Shown: one piece after another, positions 18,247-27,017 of the stretch
Position numbering within the stretch: position 1 is the stretch's first letter
How the letters are laid out: each line of letters starts with the position of its first letter
Assembly (NCBI GenBank): GCA_008081045.1
Contig: VMDC01000016.1
Span: forward strand, 62,001 to 126,000
DNA from: Gammaproteobacteria bacterium
GTDB lineage: Bacteria > Pseudomonadota > Gammaproteobacteria > Pseudomonadales > Pseudohongiellaceae
Direction of reading: 5' to 3'
DNA length: 64,000 nucleotides
Notes under the pieces: model-generated
What the model was told of the DNA's origin: nothing
What the model saw: only the letters and a program-made list of their open reading frames with translations
Databases searched by the model: none
Program-made: the position numbers and the translations under genes

Positions 18247-19644
18247 ATGTTCGATTCAAAAAAAGCCAAATGGATTGTCTGGGGCCTGGGTGCCTGGCTC
18301 GCACTGGTTGAAGCAGCTGTTGGTCAGGAAACCTCTGTCACTGATCAGGCTGATGAGGTGCTCCAGCAGGCTGAGCCGGTTTCCGGGCGCACCTTGCCCC
18401 GGGCCGTTTACATCGATGTGCCGCAGCCCATTATTGATGATCAAGATCCTGTTTTTCCTGCGTTTGACCGGGTTCCTGCCGCGAGCGCAAATCCCCTGAC
18501 AGACCAGCAGGAACAAACGCTACTGGAATATCGTGACCTGATTGAGCGGAGCGAGACTGCCGGCGGCGCATGGAGTCCTGATCTGGTCGAACAGCTGGCG
18601 GCGGTCGGAAACGTGCAGCAGAGTCAGGGTGACCATCTTGCTGCGCTGAGATCTTTCGACCGGGCGATGCACGTGAGCCGGGTGAATACCGGTCTGAATA
18701 CCGTCGATCAGATTCCCATTGTGCAGAATATGATTGATAGTCATGCGGCGCTGGGGCAGTGGGCGGAAGTCGATCTGTATCAGAATTACCTGTTCTACAT
18801 TCAACAGCGTACCTATGGCCCCAATGACCCGAGGATCATTCCCGTGCTGCAGCAGCTCGGGGAGTGGAACATGCAGGCATTCGGAATCGGTCTGGGCGAC
18901 ACGCTGGGATTGCGATTGAGCGCCGCACAACTGCTGTTCAATGCGGCTGCCAGGCTGGTTGAGTTCCACTATGGCCGCAGTGATGCCAGGTATATTCCCT
19001 ATCTGCGTAATGTCGTGCATTCAGCGTATCAGGTGGCGCGGAATCCGCAGCTGATCAGTGAGCTCGGCAACCCGGAATTTCGTGGCGATCAGGCCGTTCT
19101 GGCGGCCATGATTAATGAGCGCCTGCCCTCGCAGCCCGCCGGTTTCATCGCCGGTGAGCAAGCGCTGCGGTCCATCATCAGCTTCCGTCAGGAGCAGGGA
19201 GATGTCTATGCGCTCGCGGAGTCAATCGCGGAGCTCGCTGACTGGTACCTGCTGTATGAGCAGCGCAGAGCCGCTGACGAACTCTACCTGTCTGCCTGGC
19301 AGTTGCTCGCAGAAGCGGAAAACTCAGAGGTCCTGCAGCAGAGCCTGTTTGGCTCAGTGGTTGCGCTTCCGCTGATTATCACCGAGCCGCGTATGGTGGA
19401 CCGACGGGCACTGGGTAAGGGGCCCGAATCATTGACAGAGGGTTTCGTTGATCTCTCGTTCACTGTGACGCGTAACGGCTCTGTAAGGAGGGTAAGCGTG
19501 TTGTCTGACGAGAATCCGCAAAACATTATCCAGTTCGGCAGCGTCGGGCGAGCGCTCAGAAGTTTTGTTTTCCGGCCGGTTCTGCAGGAAGGTGTGCCTG
19601 TGACCACTGAGGATAACCGCTTCAGAATCCGGTATTGGTACTAA
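18247..19644 (+). CDS. Exported TPR-like protein with TonB-C-like C-terminus
   Basis: A 465-residue exported protein. From the ATG at 18247 it has a signal peptide (WIVWGLGAWLALVEAAVGQ). A helical TPR-like middle follows (ERSETAGGAWSPDLVEQLAA; LAALRSFDRAMHVS) and then a C-terminal segment of about 90 residues (EGFVDLSFTVTRNGSVRRVS ... VLQEGVPVTTEDNRFRIRYW). That end matches the TonB C-terminal beta-alpha-beta pattern. It lacks the N-terminal anchor and Pro-rich linker of true TonB. The reading frame stays open upstream into the hydantoinase gene. It may be functionally linked to the envelope cluster downstream, but a 220-base gap separates them. Confidence 0.7.
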   Translation: MFDSKKAKWIVWGLGAWLALVEAAVGQETSVTDQADEVLQQAEPVSGRTLPRAVYIDVPQPIIDDQDPVFPAFDRVPAASANPLTDQQEQTLLEYRDLIERSETAGGAWSPDLVEQLAAVGNVQQSQGDHLAALRSFDRAMHVSRVNTGLNTVDQIPIVQNMIDSHAALGQWAEVDLYQNYLFYIQQRTYGPNDPRIIPVLQQLGEWNMQAFGIGLGDTLGLRLSAAQLLFNAAARLVEFHYGRSDARYIPYLRNVVHSAYQVARNPQLISELGNPEFRGDQAVLAAMINERLPSQPAGFIAGEQALRSIISFRQEQGDVYALAESIAELADWYLLYEQRRAADELYLSAWQLLAEAENSEVLQQSLFGSVVALPLIITEPRMVDRRALGKGPESLTEGFVDLSFTVTRNGSVRRVSVLSDENPQNIIQFGSVGRALRSFVFRPVLQEGVPVTTEDNRFRIRYWY

Positions 19645-19864
19645 TATTCGGTCGTAAGCGTCAGTCTTAAGTCTGCTTCGCTCTGTGGTTAAGCGAGGAT
19701 TCAGGCGCCAATAGTCACTCTGACTGATCAGGGCCATTCCGGCCGGAGGCCGGCTTGAGTCAGGCGAATGTGTCTGCAAACGGTTTTTCTGCTCTAATTC
19801 GTAAAAAATGGTATTAATGGTGGTGTGGCATCAGAGGTTTTGATAGCGCACGATGAGGGGACCT

Positions 19865-21022
19865 ATGAAATTGTTCAGACTGGCTGTTCTCGCCCTGCTG
19901 GGGACGTTGCTGATGGCCTGCCAGAGCTCCATGAGCCAGAGTAGCCAATCCAGCGCCAGCATGCCGATGCCGAGTTCGTCGAGCTCTTCATCGAGCAGCG
20001 CCCCGAGTATGCCTGCCCCGTCCAGTCCGTCATCGGCCCAGAGTGGCTCGCGGCCCTCAATACCGTCGCCCGCCAGCGCAGGACAGCAATCCCAGCGGTC
20101 AAGCCGCAGTGGCAGTCAGTCCAGTGCGCCGGCGGCGTCCAGTCAAAGCAGCGGAGCCTCTGCCAGCAACAGCCAAAGTGGGGGAAACCTTCCTACTGCA
20201 TCCTTTCCCGGCGCAGGATCGCAGGGTCAAGACAGCCAAAATGACAAAAATGATGGGTCAAGTGGGGAAATAGGTGTTGCTGATTCGGGTTCAGACAGTG
20301 GCAACGGAGCGATTTCTTCCTCAGGTTCCGGCGACTTCGCGCGAGAGAACACCGCCCAGGGGCCCGGCCAGGCGGCCGGTACGTCAGCACGACTGCCAGC
20401 CGGGGGAGCCGGTGGCGGCGGTGAAGCAAGAGACACCTCGACTGGCGCCGCGAACGGAGGCGTAGGTGGGAATTCAGGGTCTTCAAACGGCACTTTAAGA
20501 AGGCCTGGTGGTGATTATGGTCTTGATTCTCTGCCTTCTGGTGCATCTGGTGCATCAACAGAGCCAACAGGTCAAAGCGGTACGGGCAGTATGACGGCCG
20601 CTGAGCGCGCCGCGGTGCTGGACGAGCGTCTGCGTCGGGGATACGAAACCTTCGACGGATTCATTCTCGGAGAGCGCGAGCGCGCCCAGAACGAGAGCAA
20701 TGCCGCAGGATCAGTAGCCATAGGAGGTGCGGGTGGCGGTGGCAGCAGCGGCGGCGCCGCTGGTGGTCAGCGACAACCTCAGACTATAGAAGAGGCCTCT
20801 GCAGCAACAGCTGGCGCAGTGGCGGCTGTGGGCAGTCCATCGACCTCAAGTGGAGAGCCACAGGAGACCTTTCCACCGCCGGAAGACATTCCCAGTGGCC
20901 GTGATGATGATGTGGTGGCCCGACAGCTGCGTGAGGCGGCGATGACCGAGCCTGACCCCGAATTGCGGGAAGCGCTCTGGGAAGAATATCGAAATTACAC
21001 AGGTATTGGTGACGATCAATGA
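19865..21022 (+). CDS. Serine/glycine-rich lipoprotein, first gene of the ExbB-vWA cluster
   Basis: A lipoprotein of 385 residues starting MKLFRLAVLALLGTLLMAC, with the lipobox LMAC. The start at 19865 has GAGGGG nearby upstream. After the lipidated Cys comes a low-complexity region of about 200 residues dominated by Ser, then Gly (a run of nine Ser, many SQS and GGAGGGG tracts). A short ordered C-terminus contains AERAAVLDERLRRGYETFDG and MTEPDPELREALWEEYRNYT. I do not recognise a family. Such tracts often span the periplasm or bind surfaces. An extended -10 element (TGgTATTAA, 19809-19817) may mark the cluster's promoter. Its stop overlaps the next start (ATGA). Confidence 0.75.
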   Translation: MKLFRLAVLALLGTLLMACQSSMSQSSQSSASMPMPSSSSSSSSSAPSMPAPSSPSSAQSGSRPSIPSPASAGQQSQRSSRSGSQSSAPAASSQSSGASASNSQSGGNLPTASFPGAGSQGQDSQNDKNDGSSGEIGVADSGSDSGNGAISSSGSGDFARENTAQGPGQAAGTSARLPAGGAGGGGEARDTSTGAANGGVGGNSGSSNGTLRRPGGDYGLDSLPSGASGASTEPTGQSGTGSMTAAERAAVLDERLRRGYETFDGFILGERERAQNESNAAGSVAIGGAGGGGSSGGAAGGQRQPQTIEEASAATAGAVAAVGSPSTSSGEPQETFPPPEDIPSGRDDDVVARQLREAAMTEPDPELREALWEEYRNYTGIGDDQ

Positions 21023-22203
21023 TTTTGCAATACAGGCAAGCAGTATTCACGTTGGCCCTGGCATTTCTGGTGAGTGCCTGCGCAACCCACACCGTAAAGA
21101 CAACCAGCTACACGCCGGTAGTTCAGGACAGTCAGGATGTGCCCGAGGACTTTTTGCTGGACGTGGGTGTTTCGCTGTTCGACCCCGGCATCGATGAGTT
21201 CTTGGGGGATGATGAAGACACCGCGAACCCTGAAATCCGTGTTGCGGAATCCCGCTATGCGCCGTACCTGTTAGCGGAGACCCTGCAGCGATCCGCAAAC
21301 TGGGGCATCGTTCGCGTCATGCCGAACAGCGAAAGCCCGATGGATGTGCAGGTCAATGGGACGATCCTGAGGTCCAATGGCGAGGCGATGATTATCAGAG
21401 TGGAAGTCAACGATTCTCGTGGGCGTCACTGGTACACCGAAGAGTATGAAGAAGTCATCAGCCAGTTTAGCTACGACCCCCAGAATCGCCAGAAGAACGA
21501 TCCGTTTCAGGTGATCTACAACAAGATTGCGAACGACCTGCTGGCTTACCGGCAACGAAACATTGACGCTTCGCAGGTGCAGGAAATCAGAACGGTCTCT
21601 GAGCTGCTTTTCGCGCAACGCTTCTCTGATGACGCCTTCGGGAATTATCTCGCCAGGGACAGGAACGGAGAGTACCAGCTCACTGCGCTGCCCGCTGATA
21701 ACGACCCTTTGTTGGGTCGAATTCGCAGCATCCGCGAGCGCGACTTCATGTTCATCGATACGGTTCAGGATTACTTCGCGACCTATGTCAGACAGATGCG
21801 TCTGCCCTACGACTCGTGGAGAGAGCAGAGCTATCAGGAAACCATCACGCTGAGGGAGCTTGAGGCCTCGGCAAGACGCCGCTTCATTGCGGGGGCAGCG
21901 GCTGTTGTTGGCGGCATTGCTGCAGCCAGCAACGGCGGTAATTGGGCAACACAGGCCGGTGGCGCCACCGCTGTCGGCGCGGGCGCGTTTCTGGTAAAGA
22001 GCGGATTCGACAAGCAGGCCGAGGCCCGTATCCACATGCAGGCCCTGGAGGAACTGGGTGAGTCTCTGGAGAACGCAGTGGCCCCTCAAGTCATCAATCT
22101 TGATGATCGCACGATCACGCTGAGCGGTTCGGTAGAGGAGCAGTACGAACAATGGCGCGACATTCTGGCAGACCTTTACGCGGCCGAGATGGGCGAGCTT
22201 TGA
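21019..22203 (+). CDS. Predicted lipoprotein with glycine-zipper segment
   Basis: A lipoprotein of 394 residues: MILQYRQAVFTLALAFLVSAC, lipobox VSAC. The mature part has an alpha/beta region (SPMDVQVNGTILRSNGEAMI; RIEV-type strands; HWYTEEYEEVISQFSY). A Gly/Ala-rich segment at about residues 290-325 (FIAGAAAVVGGIAAASNGGN) could insert into a membrane, and the C-terminus is a strand-helix (RTITLSGSVEEQYEQWRDIL). No family recognised. It overlaps the preceding gene as ATGA, which strongly suggests that the two proteins are made in equal amounts. Confidence 0.75.
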   Translation: MILQYRQAVFTLALAFLVSACATHTVKTTSYTPVVQDSQDVPEDFLLDVGVSLFDPGIDEFLGDDEDTANPEIRVAESRYAPYLLAETLQRSANWGIVRVMPNSESPMDVQVNGTILRSNGEAMIIRVEVNDSRGRHWYTEEYEEVISQFSYDPQNRQKNDPFQVIYNKIANDLLAYRQRNIDASQVQEIRTVSELLFAQRFSDDAFGNYLARDRNGEYQLTALPADNDPLLGRIRSIRERDFMFIDTVQDYFATYVRQMRLPYDSWREQSYQETITLRELEASARRRFIAGAAAVVGGIAAASNGGNWATQAGGATAVGAGAFLVKSGFDKQAEARIHMQALEELGESLENAVAPQVINLDDRTITLSGSVEEQYEQWRDILADLYAAEMGEL

Positions 22204-22245
22204 TCGCAAATTTCCGCATTCTTCTGAGTCCTTTGTAGAAAAGAC

Positions 22246-23778
22246 ATGTCCGCAGACGCAACTGAAAACACAGAGCCTATGGCTCTGGAAGGCGATGACG
22301 CCGGCGTTTACGCCAGACAGGTGGCTCCTCAGCAGCGTCAGAAGCCCAGTGCAGCCATGTGGTTCGGTCTCGGTTTTCTGGTGGTCGTGGCTCTGGCGGT
22401 CGTATTTGTCCTGCCAAGCGTGGTGTCTGAATACGAGCTTCCGCTGGAACGCAGAATCGAGGAAGCCACTCAGCCAGTCGCTTCCGCGCCGTCTCAGCAG
22501 GCGGCCGCGGTTTCACCGTTCGAGGAGGCGCAGCGGTCCATCAGGCGCAAACAAGCTCAGGATGTCCTGGCGGAACTGCTGGAAAAGCAGGGTCAGCTGG
22601 ATGCCCTGGAAGTGGCGTCCTGGGGGGAAGCAGACTATGACGCCGCGCTGGAGATTGCATCCATCGGTGATGAGTATTACCGGACGCAAGATTTTGAGCT
22701 CGCCATAAGCTCTTACAGTGAAGGAAATGATGCGCTGGCAGAGCTTCTGGCGCGGATACCCGAGGTGCTGGCACAAACCCTCATTGACGGTGACAACGCC
22801 CTTGCTGAGGGAATTTCTCAGCTTGCTCAAGACCGATATTCGCTGGCGCTGGTTCTGGATCCGGACAGCGAAGCTGCTCAGATCGGCCTGGGGCGAGCAA
22901 GAACTCTGGATCAGGTGCAGCTGTTAATGCAACAGGCAGAAGAGCTGCGGGAAACTGGCGATCTCGAAGCCGCCAGAAGCCTTTTGCAAGAAATAGTGAG
23001 TCTTGACCCTTATAATGAGACTGCGCCGCTGGCAATCGCAGAGGTCGATGCTGAAATTCGAGAAAATGAATTTTCCCAAATCATGTCCGAAGGTTACTTG
23101 CTGCTTCAGGCTGATGATCCCGAATCAGCCATCGCCGCGTTTCAGCGCGCCGCTGCCATGGGTATCAACGTGCAGGAAGCTGAGGCCGCTATCCGGCAAA
23201 CCGAGACCGAGGTGGCGAATGCGCAAATCGCCCAGCTGCGGATAGACATCTCCTCAGCCGAGGCCGATGAGCGCTGGAGTGATGCAGTGGCTGCCTATGA
23301 TCAGGTGATTGCCATTGATGGCAATTTACTCTTTGCCCAGGAGGGAAGAGAGCTGGCAAATCAGCGCATGACTCTGGACCAGCTGCTGGTTACCGCCATT
23401 GACTCGCCTGAGCGCTTTTCAGACCAGGCCGTTTACGAAGAAACCCTCCGCTATTACTTCATTGGGCGAGACATTGAGGATCCGGGGCCATTGCTGTCTT
23501 CACGGCTCGATGAGCTGCAGGCATTGCTGGAGAATTCTCAGGTGCCCGTTCGGATTGTGTTCCTGTCAGATACGTTTACTGAGGTCACGCTACTTCGAAT
23601 CGGTACGCTCGGCGTATTTTCCGAGACGACGATGGATCTCAAGCCCGGCAATTATGTGGCAGTTGGCAGGCGACCAGGCTACCGCGATGTCCGCGAGGAA
23701 TTTACGGTAGGGTTTGGTCAAACGCCGGATGTCGTCTTGGTGCAGTGTGATGAGCGCGTAGTGACGACCAACAGGTGA
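22246..23778 (+). CDS. Membrane-anchored TPR protein with PEGA-like C-terminus
   Basis: A single-pass membrane protein of 510 residues. A cytoplasmic tail of about 37 residues is followed by a transmembrane helix at about 38-60 (MWFGLGFLVVVALAVVFVL). Several TPR-like helix pairs come next (YYRTQDFELAISSYSEGNDA; AEELRETGDLEAARSLLQEI; YLLLQADDPESAIAAFQRAA; WSDAVAAYDQVIAIDG). The C-terminal beta domain (ETTMDLKPGNYVAVGRRPGY RDV) looks like a PEGA domain. The same topology plus PEGA units occurs in the next gene, which starts seven bases later. It is likely a periplasmic scaffold; function unknown. Confidence 0.75.
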   Translation: MSADATENTEPMALEGDDAGVYARQVAPQQRQKPSAAMWFGLGFLVVVALAVVFVLPSVVSEYELPLERRIEEATQPVASAPSQQAAAVSPFEEAQRSIRRKQAQDVLAELLEKQGQLDALEVASWGEADYDAALEIASIGDEYYRTQDFELAISSYSEGNDALAELLARIPEVLAQTLIDGDNALAEGISQLAQDRYSLALVLDPDSEAAQIGLGRARTLDQVQLLMQQAEELRETGDLEAARSLLQEIVSLDPYNETAPLAIAEVDAEIRENEFSQIMSEGYLLLQADDPESAIAAFQRAAAMGINVQEAEAAIRQTETEVANAQIAQLRIDISSAEADERWSDAVAAYDQVIAIDGNLLFAQEGRELANQRMTLDQLLVTAIDSPERFSDQAVYEETLRYYFIGRDIEDPGPLLSSRLDELQALLENSQVPVRIVFLSDTFTEVTLLRIGTLGVFSETTMDLKPGNYVAVGRRPGYRDVREEFTVGFGQTPDVVLVQCDERVVTTNR

Positions 23779-23785
23779 AGATGCT

Positions 23786-25864
23786 GTGACTGAAGTGGAA
23801 AAATCAGCCGGGGCAAACCGATCACTTGATCCCATAGTACCGATCGACTTTACGCCCAATCAGGAAACGACAAAGCGCTTCAGCTACCGGTTCAGGTGGT
23901 TTCACGCGGTTGTGCTTGTCTTCTCCGTGCTGTCGTCTGCGGCCGGGTTTTTTGTGCTCACCGCCCGCTCTGTCTTCATCGAGGTGAATCCGGCTTCTGC
24001 CGACATTGAGATCAGCGGCGGGATCGCTCTGCAGCTTGGGCCCCGCTATTTATTGCGTAGTGGTACCTACCGCTTGATGTTGAAGAATGAGGGTTACTAT
24101 GACACAGCGACCCAGCTGATCGTGGGCAGTGAGCAGTCGCAAACCCACCCGTTTGATATGCGCAAATTACCGGGCCTGGTAAGTATCGATACCGAAAATG
24201 TGACCGGTGCACGGGTGAGGATAGATGGCGTTGATGTTGGATTGACACCCTTGACCGATCTGTCGGTCGAGCCGGGAGATCATCAGCTCACTATCAGCAG
24301 TGATCGCTATCTCGACTACGGGCTTCCGGTTGCCATTGAGGGCCGTTCCGTCCGCCAGCAGTTCAGCGCCAGCCTCGAGCCGGCATGGGCGACCCTGTCG
24401 TTTACGACAGTGCCTTCGGGTGCGGACGTCATCATTGACGGAGCGCTGAGGGGGCAAACTCCTCTGAATGCGGAAATTATTCAGGGTCTCAGGGAAATCA
24501 CTCTGAAACTCAGCGGTCACAAAGCCTGGCAGGAAGGGTATGAAATAACAGCCGGAGAAGACATGGTTTTGCCCACCATCGCTCTTGAGCCTGCCGATGG
24601 TCTGGTATTTATTCGTTCCAATCCAACCGCTGCCAGTGTCACGATAGGAGGCACCTTTCAGGGTCAGACCCCTCTTGAAGTGGCGCTGGCACCCGCCGAA
24701 GATCATCAGATTACTTTTTTCAAAGACGGCTATGAGTCGTCGACGACAACGGTGCGCACTGAGCCCGACCAGGAGAGCGAGGTGACGGTCAGCCTCAGTC
24801 CTGTTCTGGCCAGCGTCAGCATCATCGCAGACCCCCCAGACGCCGAGCTCTACGTGAATGGGGAGCTGATGGGGCCCGCTAACCAGAGGCTCGAGCTCTT
24901 GGCAGTAAACCAGCAGATCGAGATACGCAAAGAAGGATATGTGCCCTATAACACCGCATTTACCTCTAGACCCGGCCTCGAGCAGGCAATCAGGGTCACA
25001 TTAAAATCGCTGGAGCAGGCTCGCCAGGAACAGATCAAGCCGGAAATCTCGACAGTGGCAGGGCAAAGCCTCAAGCTGTTTTATCCCGGTTCCTTTACCA
25101 TGGGGGCGTCCCGACGGGAAGCGGGCCGCCGGCCTAATGAAAATCTTCGCGAAGTCAAACTGGAACGTCCATTCTATTTTTCTTATCAAGAAGTCACCAA
25201 CTCTGAGTTCAGGCGCTATGACAGTGAGCATTCTTCCGGGACCATTCAGGGATTGACTCTGGATAACGAAGCTCAACCGGCAGTTCAGATCAGCTGGACG
25301 CAGGCAGCTTTATACTGCAACTGGCTGAGCGAGCAGGAAGGTCTGCCGCTTTTCTACCGGACTGAGGGGGAAGAAGTGGTTGGTTTCAACTCTGACGCGA
25401 CCGGTTATCGGCTGCCAACCGAGGCAGAGTGGGCATGGGTTGCTCGGACCGATGGCAGTGGAAATGTTCTGAAATACCCGTGGGGCGAGCAGCTTCCGCC
25501 ACCCGAAAATGCCGGAAACTTTGCGGACATTACGGTCCGGGCCTACCTCGGTGAAGTGATGTTTGATTATGATGACGGCTACTTCGCCACTGCGCCGGTA
25601 GCGTCTTTTCAGGCCAATCAGTACGGTATCTTTGACATGGCCGGTAACGTGTCGGAATGGGTTCATGACTACTACGGCGCAGTTGGTAGCGTTGGTGGCC
25701 CGGAAATCGACCCGAAGGGACCGGAACTCGGTCAGTTCCATACCATCAGGGGCTCCAGTTGGGCGCATGGTGCGATCACGGAGATGCGTTTGTCGTTCCG
25801 GGACTTTGGGGAAGAGCCCAGAGATGATGTCGGATTCCGCATAGCGCGCTATCTGGAGGACTGA
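23786..25864 (+). CDS. Membrane protein with about five PEGA repeats and a formylglycine-generating-enzyme-like domain
   Basis: A protein of 692 residues from a GTG at 23786 (AGGTGAAG upstream). One transmembrane helix lies at about 40-60. About five PEGA-type beta repeats follow (residues roughly 62-420; for example VSIDTENVTGARVRIDGVDV, LSFTTVPSGADVIIDGALRG, VFIRSNPTAASVTIGGTFQG, VSIIADPPDAELYVNGELMG). The C-terminal 265 residues form a SUMF1/FGE fold (FTMGASRREAGRRPNENLRE; YRLPTEAEWAWVAR; YGIFDMAGNVSEWVHDYYG; IRGSSW; DVGFRIAR). The copper-binding cysteines of true formylglycine-generating enzymes are not seen, so it is probably a binding domain. The stop overlaps the next ATG. Confidence 0.82.
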   Translation: MTEVEKSAGANRSLDPIVPIDFTPNQETTKRFSYRFRWFHAVVLVFSVLSSAAGFFVLTARSVFIEVNPASADIEISGGIALQLGPRYLLRSGTYRLMLKNEGYYDTATQLIVGSEQSQTHPFDMRKLPGLVSIDTENVTGARVRIDGVDVGLTPLTDLSVEPGDHQLTISSDRYLDYGLPVAIEGRSVRQQFSASLEPAWATLSFTTVPSGADVIIDGALRGQTPLNAEIIQGLREITLKLSGHKAWQEGYEITAGEDMVLPTIALEPADGLVFIRSNPTAASVTIGGTFQGQTPLEVALAPAEDHQITFFKDGYESSTTTVRTEPDQESEVTVSLSPVLASVSIIADPPDAELYVNGELMGPANQRLELLAVNQQIEIRKEGYVPYNTAFTSRPGLEQAIRVTLKSLEQARQEQIKPEISTVAGQSLKLFYPGSFTMGASRREAGRRPNENLREVKLERPFYFSYQEVTNSEFRRYDSEHSSGTIQGLTLDNEAQPAVQISWTQAALYCNWLSEQEGLPLFYRTEGEEVVGFNSDATGYRLPTEAEWAWVARTDGSGNVLKYPWGEQLPPPENAGNFADITVRAYLGEVMFDYDDGYFATAPVASFQANQYGIFDMAGNVSEWVHDYYGAVGSVGGPEIDPKGPELGQFHTIRGSSWAHGAITEMRLSFRDFGEEPRDDVGFRIARYLED

Positions 25865-26121
25865 TGAAACTTAGACAGATCGCGGCAGCAATCATGCTGT
25901 TTTTTGCTGTGGCATCTTTCGCGGCAGAAAGCCCGCTGGAACAGAGTGAAGAGAATTCAGACGCGTTGGTCTCAGATGAGATTGAAAGTGCTGAAGCCAG
26001 CGACAGTGCCACAGCGGCCGCAATGACGGAACCTTCCGAGGAAGAGGAGTCGCCGGGCCGTTTTGTGCCCACCGAGCAGATCTCGCAGGATCTCGGCGTG
26101 TCGTTCCCGGTAGACATATAA
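25864..26121 (+). CDS. Small exported acidic protein of the ExbB-vWA cluster
   Basis: A protein of 85 residues: signal peptide MKLRQIAAAIMLFFAVASFA, then a very acidic, Ser/Ala/Glu-rich stretch (EQSEENSDALVSDEIESAEA, TEPSEEEE) and a short ending RFVPTEQISQDLGVSFPVDI. No Cys lipobox. No homology recognised. The ATG shares its A with the preceding stop codon (TGATG), so it is coupled to the PEGA/FGE-like gene and lies 44 bases before the ExbB-like gene. Reality is supported by this coupling and by the clean signal peptide. Confidence 0.65.
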   Translation: MKLRQIAAAIMLFFAVASFAAESPLEQSEENSDALVSDEIESAEASDSATAAAMTEPSEEEESPGRFVPTEQISQDLGVSFPVDI

Positions 26122-26165
26122 ACGCCAGCTTGCGGGCTGTCGAGCAAACACAAAAGGACTAAGCC

Positions 26166-26978
26166 ATGAAACAAGGCTCACTCTACGAAACATTTATTCA
26201 GCTTGCGGCACTGGTCTTTGCCTTTATTGTTGTTCAGGCGACCTATACCACCGTCATTCGCCCTGTGGCTGCTGATATTCAGGCCTATCAGGCAGAGCAG
26301 CAGCAGGTGAATGAGGACTTCGTTCCCGAGCGTTCTGTGTTTGTCATTCTGAAAGATTTCGAGCAGCAGGCCTGTATCACGCTGATGCTGTGGGCCGTGT
26401 TCATCATTGGCATGAAAACGCAGCAGACTGTTCGACAGCGCAGTCTGCTTGAGCGCACGCTGGTTCAGGTAAAAGAAGGCATGAGCGTTTTGCCGGAGGA
26501 CTCACGAAACTATGCCAGACCGGTTCAGGCGCTGCCGGAACATGAGCAGGCGTATCTGTTACCGCGCGCTCTGCTGGCTGGCCTGCACCGTTTTCAGAGC
26601 ACCCGCAGCATTCAGGATGTTTCTCTGACGATAAAAGATGTCTGTGAAACTGAGGCGGACCGTATGGAAACCGAATTAACCATCGTGCGCTATATTGCCT
26701 GGGCGATTCCTTCCATTGGGTTCCTTGGTACGGTGCGCGGAATCGGTACGGCGCTGGGCCAGGCCTATCAGGCCGTCAGTGGCGATATTGTTGGCGTGAC
26801 CGTGAGCCTCGGGGTTGCTTTTAACTCAACTTTCGTGGCCCTGGTTGTGAGTATTTTCCTCATGTTTTTGCTGCATCAGCTGCAGCTGCTGCAAGACCGT
26901 CTGGTACTTGATACTCAGAATTACTGTGATGAGCGGCTGGTCCGGCACCTTCAAGTGCCAGATGCCACTGCTCTGTAA
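26166..26978 (+). CDS. MotA/TolQ/ExbB proton-channel family protein
   Basis: A 270-residue inner-membrane protein with helices at about 9-29, 69-84, 175-195 and 209-236. The last two carry the family signature: IPSIGFLGTVRGIGTALGQA at 181-200, then the long final helix VTVSLGVAFNSTFVALVVSI. In ExbB, TolQ and MotA these helices line the proton path and contact the Asp-bearing helix of ExbD, TolR or MotB. No ordinary ExbD/TolR gene follows. Instead two vWA proteins downstream (28348 and 29479) carry an ExbD-like first helix. The cytoplasmic loop (about 85-172) is moderate in size. Family call firm; system unknown. Confidence 0.88.
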   Translation: MKQGSLYETFIQLAALVFAFIVVQATYTTVIRPVAADIQAYQAEQQQVNEDFVPERSVFVILKDFEQQACITLMLWAVFIIGMKTQQTVRQRSLLERTLVQVKEGMSVLPEDSRNYARPVQALPEHEQAYLLPRALLAGLHRFQSTRSIQDVSLTIKDVCETEADRMETELTIVRYIAWAIPSIGFLGTVRGIGTALGQAYQAVSGDIVGVTVSLGVAFNSTFVALVVSIFLMFLLHQLQLLQDRLVLDTQNYCDERLVRHLQVPDATAL

Positions 26979-27017
26979 GCAGTCGGATCCGTATCGTTCA
27001 GGAGCGACAGGTGAACC

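Noticed and set aside
20001-20500. Repeat-rich DNA resembling a mobile element or CRISPR
   Set aside because: The repeats are Ser and Gly codon runs inside one open lipoprotein frame; there are no regular repeat-spacer units.
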